DNA of 27,058 nt, taken from positions 1 through 27,058 of the forward strand of contig JAAMPI010000737.1 of NCBI GenBank assembly GCA_013054445.1. The letters are read 5' to 3'. The notes below the pieces were generated by a model that was given only the letters and a program-made list of their open reading frames with translations, made no database searches and had not been told where the DNA came from. This stretch comes from Cudoniella acicularis (Eukaryota; Ascomycota; Leotiomycetes; Helotiales; Helotiaceae). This document shows, piece after piece, positions 19,460-27,058 of the stretch. Numbering within the stretch: the stretch's first letter is position 1; the number at the start of each line of letters is the position of its first letter. The position numbers and the translations under genes are program-made.

Positions 19460-20007
19460 ATCGGCGAGAAGAAGTAAAAGCCAAAGGTTGGGAGAAGGTT
19501 AAGGTAAAGGTGAATTTCTAGCCCGAAGTACTATGACTCGCTTAAAAAGAGGTTTTCAGAAGCAGAAGGCGCGAGGCTATTCAAACACTTTGAAAGTATG
19601 CTTAAGTGGTTTCTAGACTTACATCTAAACTAGAAATAAAATTTCAAAAGAAAAGCTAGCTAGCATCTTCGAATTTATTCTCGTAGGGGTATTGACGCAA
19701 AGGAGAAGTCTTTCAGCTGCTTTGGTGTTGACGTACTTGCATTATTCCTCCATATCGTAGCAGACTCCCCACGCCTTTCATACACTGAACCACGAATGCC
19801 CACCTATATGTACAATATGCCCCAGGCCAGAGGAGAGATGTCCATCGCTTATGCATCCTGCGCCCAATGGATCTATAACACCAAATAAAGACAACCCAAG
19901 TTCTAATACAGGAAAGCGCATCTAATTCTTGCTCAGGGGTCTAGGAGTGCTGCGCAAGGAAGACTAGTCATCGCTCGGGGATAAAAGGGGAAACAGGTTC
20001 GAATTGC
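19460..20007. other. Intergenic between tandem minus-strand genes
   Basis: This stretch contains the promoter of the upstream gene and the 3' flank of TIM23. No gene is seen. Confidence 0.5.
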
Positions 20008-20725
20008 TCAAAAGAGTGCTTTTCTCGTGACCTGGAATGCAAAATTAGTATTAGGTAATGTCTGTAAATCATAGAGGGACTTACCGCCCATGCGCCTGCT
20101 ACAGTAGCTACAATTCCTCCAGAAATCATCATTGGTCTGACGCCCCTCGTGCTTTTGAAGAGCATTCCACTCAAAGCTCCTGCAGTAACACTGTTGGCAG
20201 AGTCATGCTTGCCCCGCATATGTCCAATGAAAGAGTTGAACCCGTTGTATACCATCGCAATGACACCAGCTGAGTTTCCTAAGAACGGCCCTCGCCTCGT
20301 TACCGCGTTCAACACTGAGTTCAGTCGCAGCTTTGGGGGTTGCGCCGTTGACCTCCTTAATCCTTCTTGCAATCCCCATGCACCTCCAACAGTCAGTGCC
20401 GTTAGATATGTAACCCCAGTGCCATAACACAAGTCATCAGACCATCCACGGGAAGGCAAGGCTGATTGCGAACCTGGGAGGTCTGAGAGAGCAGAATCTT
20501 CGAGAGACAAGTAGTCAAGTGTTTGTTGATTTAGTCCAGCAAGTGGGTGAAGTTGTGATGGGTCTGCGAAAGTTGGGCCTGTGAGAAAGGAGGAGACATC
20601 TTGGGCTTCTTGGGGATCGAAAGGAGTGGGCTGAAATGTGTCAGTTGGGGGTTTGAGGGGTTTGAATTCGAGGCTGTCGTTGATGAAGATGGCTTCCGTC
20701 CTGTAAGCTTATCCCAGATAGACAT
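20008..20725 (-). CDS. TIM23: Mitochondrial inner membrane translocase subunit Tim23
   Basis: Tim23 forms the channel of the TIM23 complex, which moves presequence proteins across the inner mitochondrial membrane. The main exon (20085-20725) and a 24-base last exon (20008-20031, VTRKALF) flank a 53-nt GTAAGT...CAG intron. Clear family text is present: LHPLAGL, DYLSLEDSALSDLPGSQS, PSRGWSDDLCYGTG, the first membrane segment with GGAWGLQEGLRR, KLRLNSVLNAVTRRGPFLGN, RGKHDSANS, GALSGMLFKSTRG and a last Gly/Ala membrane span. The N-terminal 27 codons (MSIWDKLTGRKPSSS) are in another frame. One extra base in the G run at 20647-20651 would fuse them with PTDTFQPTPFDPQEAQDV and also give the intron phase 0. 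The corrected length is about 221 residues, normal for the family. An in-frame start downstream of the break would lose the N-terminal domain, so an assembly error or a recent mutation is likely. Confidence 0.9.
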
Positions 20726-21040
20726 CTTGATATTGGTGAAAAAAGGAACGGTGTCAAGAGGTTGGCAAGGTGAGTTTCGATCGCAATCAATGATGATTGT
20801 CAGGAATTCTAAAATATTTTAGGAGGCTGACGCTCGGACCAGGGAAGCATCAAAGTTTCTTCACACGTGACACACGCCTCGGAAGTATCCCGAGGCCCGA
20901 TCCAAATTCACCTTTACAACAAAAAAATTTTAAATATTGATCTTAACGTACTTGGCCCTTCAACTTTATGCAGGTTGTTCTACAGCACTGTCAGGAGCAC
21001 ATCAAATAAGTTTGAAATGGTTTCCATCTTTGAGGCGAAT
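20726..21040. promoter_or_regulatory. Divergent promoter region between TIM23 and TRM732
   Basis: About 315 bases separate two housekeeping start codons facing away from each other, so control elements are probably shared. An A-rich run (20920-20945) lies nearer TRM732. No specific factor site is claimed. Confidence 0.4.
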
Positions 21041-24000
21041 ATGGACAAATTTATAGGATCTATGGCTCCCCTGGATGACAAACTCTGTTTGAAATGGCTC
21101 GAGAAGCAACCAATTCTATCACAACAGCAGTTTGTGACCCTCCAACTTCGGGAAATCTCTTTACTGACCTCAGTACCAGTATTGCTGAGGCCAGGCTCTC
21201 TGAATTTCTCATCAACGCTTCAAAACCTCGTCACGCTTCTGGCAGTGCATGCATCGAACTTTGTTATTTCATTGAGCAGTGTCGAAGCTCTACATCGCCA
21301 ACTATTCGAGAGGTCGCCTTTTCAGAGTGCACGTCTTTGGATTTGTTCAACTTTTATGTCGAATGGAACGAAAAAAACCAGAATCGCTCAATGCGGCAAG
21401 TTTTAGAGCTCTTGTCCTCTTTGATCACCCGCAACCCCACAGAATCTATATCCAAAACAGTCAAAAGCACTATTCTTTCAAGAGTTCTTTCTATCATTGG
21501 CCGTCAAACTGCTCAAGCTTTAGTAAAGCCTGCTTTCAAGTCTTTAGAGTGCTTCTTGAGCAAGAAGACCATCTCTCCAGAAGAACTGCTTACTGCTTAC
21601 GAGACCGAAACAGCAGAGCGTAGAATTCATGCAAAAGATTCTAGCCAGGATCATTCTCTTGCATCTTGGGACTCTTTCATTTCTAGTGTGTTCACTTGGT
21701 TAAAACCAGCAGATGTCTCACCAGCTGCAGGAAAGTTTCTTGTAACGCTATTCAAGGTCTTGCGAATTGTCTCTGATAGCCAAAACAATGGAGGGGAAAA
21801 TCACAGTGCTTTATGGCAACGCTGGATTCGCACTGGTTTGGCAAAGAATCCTCAAATCCTGGAAAATGTCAAGAACTATCTTTTCCCTCCGCTTTTCAAA
21901 ACCGACCGGTTGGGTTCACTGGCTTTTCTGGAAGATCTCAATCGCCAAAGGCCGTTTTCTGATCTGCGAAATCAAGAAATAGACGCCCATGCTCTTTTGC
22001 AACTAGCATCAATGGAAGTGGGTAAGAAGGCGGGTCTGGTAGAAGAGCCAAGTGAGATTCGGATCTATAACAAAACAAAAGACGAAATGATGCTGATGAA
22101 TCGTCTAGGCCCCGTCCAATTTTTGAGTTTCCCTTCCAAAAGATCAGCAGGGTGTATTCCCCTACACGAAGAAATTGTCGTGTCTTTATTGAGTAGTTCC
22201 TCCGACAATGTTCGCCCGCTGGCACTCTCTGTTTTGGTATCTTCGTCTTCTTCGATCCGCCCTTTTACGAAAGTTGCTCTTGATGGTTTAAGATCCAGCC
22301 TCGGACTTCTCTATGCTGACTCGGATGCAAAATTTCGAAACGAAGTACTGAGCAATACCAAACATTTAATTGAGCGATTGCGGGGAGCTACTGGATTTCT
22401 TACCAAAGAGCTTGATCGAGTCCAATTCAAAGTTACTCATGCCTCTCTATCAGTATCATCGCTGCAAAATAATCAGCAAGATTTGCTTGATGCTACTGAG
22501 GATCTCCTACTTCAACACGAGACATTCATTAGATGGTTTTTGGAATTTTTATTAGGAGAGCTGGTTCCAACTGCTTCATACCAACGACATATCACGGCCT
22601 TGAAGGCAGTCAACCTTTTGCTGCATTCAAGAATCGCTAGCGACAGCTCAATGGCCTCTGTTGGGCACACTTCGGCTAACTCCACGATTTGGCCTTTTAC
22701 TCTAGAAATTTTCACACCGCGGGCTATGCGGTTGTTGATTGATCTTCTTATGGATCCCTTCGAAGATGTGCGCATTTCTGCTACTGACATCTTGACGCTG
22801 GCTTTACCTGCCCAATTTGATGGGGATGTTATCGCAGATCTTCCACCAAAAAGCGGTTCATTTGATAAAGAGGATGTAAAAAATCCAAAGTCTAATGGAA
22901 ATTTTGATCCGGACATTGCTAGAACTTCTCATCCTCTTGGCCTACTAACCGCTTTTCTTGAGCGTGCAAAACATGCTTCTAAGCAAACAGGTAGGGCAGA
23001 CTATGCAGATGGGGTTGCTCGATCATACCAGCTTTTGTATAGTTTACAGCCTTCAATCAAGACTCGAATCGGAGTTCTAGATGGTCTTGTGACGGAATTA
23101 GAATCGATGGTGGAAATTGCTGAAAAGGACCTCTCTCAAGCAGTGCATTCAGCTCCTGTTCATGGCCATTTCGCTGCATTAAAGTAAGTTGACCCTTTCC
23201 TTCGCGGAGCAAAATCCTAATGACCGTTTAGTATGATGTGGGGACTTACTATCCCTTCAATCATGTCCGATTCAACCATTTATGGATCTGATTGCTGGGA
23301 GCAGTGGAGCGGGTTGCAAAGCCGCATGGTGCTTGCTTCGTCTCGTATATGGGAAGCTGTAAAGGATATCCTCTGTAATGACTCGCCTGAAGGTCATTTA
23401 CCTGATGAAATTACAGAAATCGACAGCTTGGATACAAAAGATGTTCTCAGTTACAGCTTTAGGGCTGCTCATGAATCCAGGTATGCGATCAAGGCCTCCG
23501 AGAAGAGACCATCAATTTTGGCTCGGCCAAGCTGATTTCTTTCTACAGCAACCTCATGCGCACCATTGCTTGCAACCTGACATGTTCTTGGCCTGATATC
23601 TTTGCACCACAATGCTACAAGTCTTTTTCTCAAATAGGGAACCTCTCTTTCACACAGCTATCCACCCTCCGGCATAGAGGCGCGTTCTCCACGGTATCAT
23701 TGACTTTCTCCTCTTGCTGTGCTCTCACACAGCATAAAATGCTACGATCATACACCTCTTCATCAAATATACTGCAGTCTTGGTGGAAAGTAAGTTTAGT
23801 TCCACATACGTACCTAAGTAGCTATTTTGTACTCACAAAATTAGGGTACTTTAGAGTGTATCAATTCCCAGGCATCAACAACTAGAAGGTCTGCAGGCAT
23901 TCCCGCATTGGTGACAGGAATTATGGGGGCTGAAGCAGCAGAGCCTGCATTTGAGTACATAATGATGCATATGAAAGAACTGGCTTGTCTGCCCGTCACG

Positions 24001-26570
24001 GTTACAACTATGAATGCAGCCATTTTGGAGCAATTACCCGCAGTGCATGCGCTAAATGTTCTTAAGGAAGTATTCAGATCTTCCAGCATCCGACGGAAGG
24101 CAGATAGGGAGGTTACTGATTGCTTCCGGATTGCAACTGACTGCCTTGGTTCCAATGTGTATGTTCTTATCTCCTTCACAGCTACAGGAAACATAATAAC
24201 GTCCCAAATTTCTGGTGTTTTATTACTTTGAAACTTTTTGCTAACAATTTCAACAGTTGGCCTATTCGCAATGCGGGGTTGCTTCTACTCCAAAGTCTAA
24301 TAAATTATGTCCTCGGAAACAGCGAAGCAAAAGCCACTACCGAAGAAGGGTGGAATGGTGGTGCCGTAAAAATTCCTTACGACAAATACCCGAACCTCGC
24401 GGAACTATTGCTCAAACTCTTGGATACTACGAGCAGCAGCGAGCAAACCGAAGCACTGATGGAAGCAGCGGAAAGAATATTCCCTGCACTCGATATTGTC
24501 AGAAGGGCCGGGCCCCCACTGGAAATCCGGCACTCAATATATTCGAAAGTTGGAACCCATCTTGGAAGCAAAGTTTGGCACATTCGAGAGCTTGCTGCCC
24601 GAACTGTTTGTGCTTTAACACCAGATGAGCGTTGGGAAGCAGCAGCAAAGTCTCTGGTTGAGATGGCACATGATTCAGCTAGCCATAAACACGGTGCTTT
24701 AATGGCTGTGAGATTTATAGTTGAGCGGCAGCTCTTATTGGATGACATCAAGAGCACTGGTAAGCATTCATCGCCGTGCATAAGAAATCACCTACTTACT
24801 ATTGCCAACAGAAGGACTTTCCTTGTTTTTGGAAAGCTTTCTGTCACCAAACATTACAAGCACGAAAGTCTCCACCCTCGTTGCGGCACAAGTTGAGCTG
24901 GGAAACACCATCTTGGATGCTGTTCTCTCATCTTCTGAGGCTGGAAACAAAAGCTTAGGCAGCCTCCTCGACCATATTTTGTCTCTGGAATCCAGCAAAG
25001 ATTTATATGAACTCGAGATAACTTTCACCAAGTCATCGGAACTACGCTCGCACATAGTCATTGACGCACTCATCCGAAGAGGCATTCTAATCGCAACTAT
25101 TCAAAAAAATGCTATTGCGTTGAAAAACGTTACGAACCATGCGTTGAACTTCGGCGAAAATGCTGCCTTGGCAGCTATGAAATGCATGCAAAAAGCATAT
25201 CTGTCACTTCAGAGCCAAGATGACCTCATACAGATACTCGAGGCATGCTCGAACACTGTGTATGCAGCAAAGTCTTCTCTGGTGCAATCTGAAGGTCTTT
25301 CTGTAATAGCAGAAGTTCTGAGAAGGATTTCGGATTTCAAACAAGAAGCCGTTACGACTATCATTCTACAATTGGATGATATATCGAAGAGCAAATTCAA
25401 CAGCCCTGAAACACAAAATACAATTTACAGCCTGAGTGGCTTCGGCATTCTATCTTCACTTATATACGAGAAAGATGAGAAATCATCAAGCATTAGAGAT
25501 GAATTGAGTAAATGGGGAGTATGCATGAATCTTTGTGTTCGTTATGAAAATGTAAGTACTTTAACTGCGAATTCATTAGTGCAGTATAACTGATTGGACC
25601 CAAGGACATGGATACTAGATATGCCGGCGCACAAGCTTTGAATACTGTCTTCTGCAAGGAGCATATTATTGAGCCTTTGTTGCAAGATGAATGTTCGCTT
25701 CCAGCACTTTTCTCATTGTACAATGGAACACAAGATGACGATGACGATATCAGGCGGCTTAACTCAGAAACCGTCTCATACCTCACAGGAAAATCCTCTA
25801 CTGCTTTGGCCGCCGCTCAGGAATTTACAGATTGGCTGGCAACATCATGCTGCTCTTCAAAACTTTTCGCGCACAGTATTGTTGAGATTTTGATTGGGAG
25901 ACAGAACAATGTTACTGTTGTTGACGTGGATAGACTCACAATAGTCGACGGCGCTGCTCAAGTTTGCAATGCCTTGCTTGAAGACGGTTCATTGTTCGCA
26001 ATAGAGAAGCCAAACCTATGGATCGACGAAGTCAGAGAGTTGAAAAGATGGAGCGCCATTTTTCGCCGTCTACCCAAAAACACCGTAGACTGTTCAGAGC
26101 CCGCAGGAAATCCCAGTCCAATTGAGGTGCTGATCATTTACGCCTCCACCGCTCTGCTGGAGCTTGTTAAGCAACTGGATAAGTTTGATGGACCTTGGGG
26201 TTGGTCGTCAAGGCCAACAGCCTTCGCAGTATGTATACGAGTAGTTGTATGCGCCAATATCGTGGTCTCCTATGGAACGAGCAACCTCCTGGTCCCTGGA
26301 ACGAATAAGTTTGGCCTTTCTCTCGACGCGTTGGGACAACAAATCAGCGATGTGGTGAATCTGTTGGTTACCTTTATAGTTAAAGGAAAGAAAGGAAATC
26401 TGCACCAGCAGATCCTCATGGAAGCATTAGGCCCTGATTCATTGGCCCTGACCAAACTGGATATCTTATCTCCAAAGATCTCGGCTATTTCTAGGGAGTT
26501 CCAGCCTTCTCGACTTTGCCTACGAAAAATTTGCCCCATCCAAACTACCAACCACGAACCAAACATCTGA
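21041..26570 (+). CDS. TRM732: Trm732/THADA-type tRNA 2'-O-methyltransferase partner (DUF2428)
   Basis: In yeast the homolog binds Trm7 and directs 2'-O-methylation of tRNA position 32. Seven exons: 21041-23183, 23232-23480, 23549-23789, 23845-24158, 24257-24759, 24812-25551, 25605-26570; introns 48-98 nt. The product is about 1,718 residues of helical HEAT-like repeats. Family marks are FNFYVEWNEKNQNRSMRQVL, LVKPAFKSLECFL, the DUF2428 core with SYSFRAAHESSNLMR (about 790-800), QLSTLRHRGAFSTVSLTF, QASTTRRSAGIPALVTGI (about 885-900) and WPIRNAGLLLLQSLI. The ATG at 21041 has A at -3 and G at +4; 21017 and 21062 are in the same frame. The N-terminal frame (DDKLCLKWLEKQP) changes near 21150-21155; one extra A gives LRENLFTDLSTSIAEAR and a correct exon-1 phase. 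Near the 3' end another frame (LLDFAYEKFAPS) runs to a TAA at 26602-26604, so the true C-terminus may lie there. Confidence 0.88.
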
Positions 26571-26746
26571 ACAACTTGCAAAAGCAATCAACTACCGTCC
26601 GTAAGTTGCCAGGAATATCCTCAGAGATGACATTCAAGATCTCTCCAAGCTAATTTATCGGAAGAAACCTCACACGAGCAACCTCTCATATTACGCACCC
26701 ACACTACCGACCAAACTCTCGCAACACATACATCAAAATCTATATC

Positions 26747-27058
26747 ATGTTCCCCGCTCGCTCTGTCCTTGTCCTCAACATCATCGCCTTCCTGGTGGCG
26801 ATCACGGCCGCGTTCTACGTCGGCATCACGCTTGTGCGCCGCTGGGTTAGTACAACGCCATCCTACTCCCGTTCACAATATTCTCGATCTTTGCCGAGCA
26901 CCTGCTAACATTCTCTCTCTCTCTGTGACAGGCCCTCCGAATGTACGAATATCTTTGGCCCAACCACAAGTTGCTTGAAAAAGATACTAACGTTGCGCAA
27001 TAGGGTGGCAACTCGTGCTACGGAGGAGATTGAGATGGAGGGAGGAGAGGTCCGCCGG
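26747..27058 (+). CDS. Small single-pass membrane protein, 3' end outside window
   Basis: Exon 1 (26747-26845) encodes 33 residues with a hydrophobic span of about 22 (VLVLNIIAFLVAITAAFYVG) flanked by Arg. An 86-nt intron with CTGCTAACA before the acceptor leads to an 11-nt exon (26932-26942). A 61-nt intron with a perfect TACTAAC branch site then leads to exon 3 (27004 onward), reading MVATRATEEIEMEGG to the window edge. Without the second intron the frame stops at the TAG at 27001-27003, giving LWPNHKLLEKD at the end. The TACTAAC-plus-CAATAG arrangement favours splicing. It is probably an organelle or secretory membrane protein; I do not recognise the family. Confidence 0.55.

Noticed and set aside
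1..27058. CRISPR arrays, rRNA, tRNA genes or bacterial-type operons
   Set aside because: I saw no regularly spaced repeats with spacers, no rRNA text and no tRNA cloverleaf by eye. The introns and gene families show a fungal nuclear genome. A tRNA covariance search was not possible.

Overview
The window is nuclear DNA of a filamentous ascomycete (Pezizomycotina). Genes are broken by many short introns (about 41-98 nt; GT-AG, one apparent GC-AG). Two pseudogenes carry stops of the kind left by RIP (repeat-induced point mutation). The genes include fungal TIM23, TRM732, a Zn(II)2Cys6 regulator and a TAP-type secreted peptidase. A leotiomycete is my guess from overall gene flavour, not something the sequence proves.

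Layout. 1-3354 is AT-rich, repeat-derived DNA; its right half is a RIP-degraded gene of a fungal family I recognise from memory as DUF7924. 3396-3854 is a small cupin. 4708-6954 (minus) is a secreted serine peptidase/hydrolase of the S33/TAP type, rebuilt here from 11 exons. 7511-8370 is a truncated, RIP-damaged Zn2Cys6 regulator, followed by about 1.1 kb of repeat-like DNA without genes. 9499-11832 (minus) encodes a caspase-like domain joined to a subtilisin-like domain whose catalytic Asp and His are both replaced. 12063-12583 (minus) and 13142-14030 (plus) are divergent genes for Cys/His-rich proteins. Their 137-nt first exons and identically spaced residues suggest a paralogous pair of an unnamed family. 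14652-15386 is the 3' part of a glycoside-hydrolase-like gene. 16022-16757, 16925-17210 and 17804-19459 (all minus) are uncharacterised proteins. 20008-20725 (minus) is TIM23, divergent from TRM732 (21041-26570, plus). A small membrane-protein gene runs off the right edge.

There is no obvious operon-like pathway. The left half (1-15.4 kb) is accessory and decaying: repeats, RIP pseudogenes, a truncated gene, a caspase/pseudo-subtilisin fusion and a lineage-restricted pair. The right half holds housekeeping genes for mitochondrial import and tRNA modification.

Several otherwise intact genes have single-base frame breaks at or near short homopolymers (16310-16316, 20647-20651, 21150-21155, possibly 26495-26505). 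In TIM23, TRM732 and the 16022-16757 gene, correcting one base restores both the frame and the splice phases. Residual assembly indels are therefore as likely as real mutations. The best candidates for something undescribed are the divergent Cys/His-rich pair and the caspase/pseudo-subtilisin fusion.
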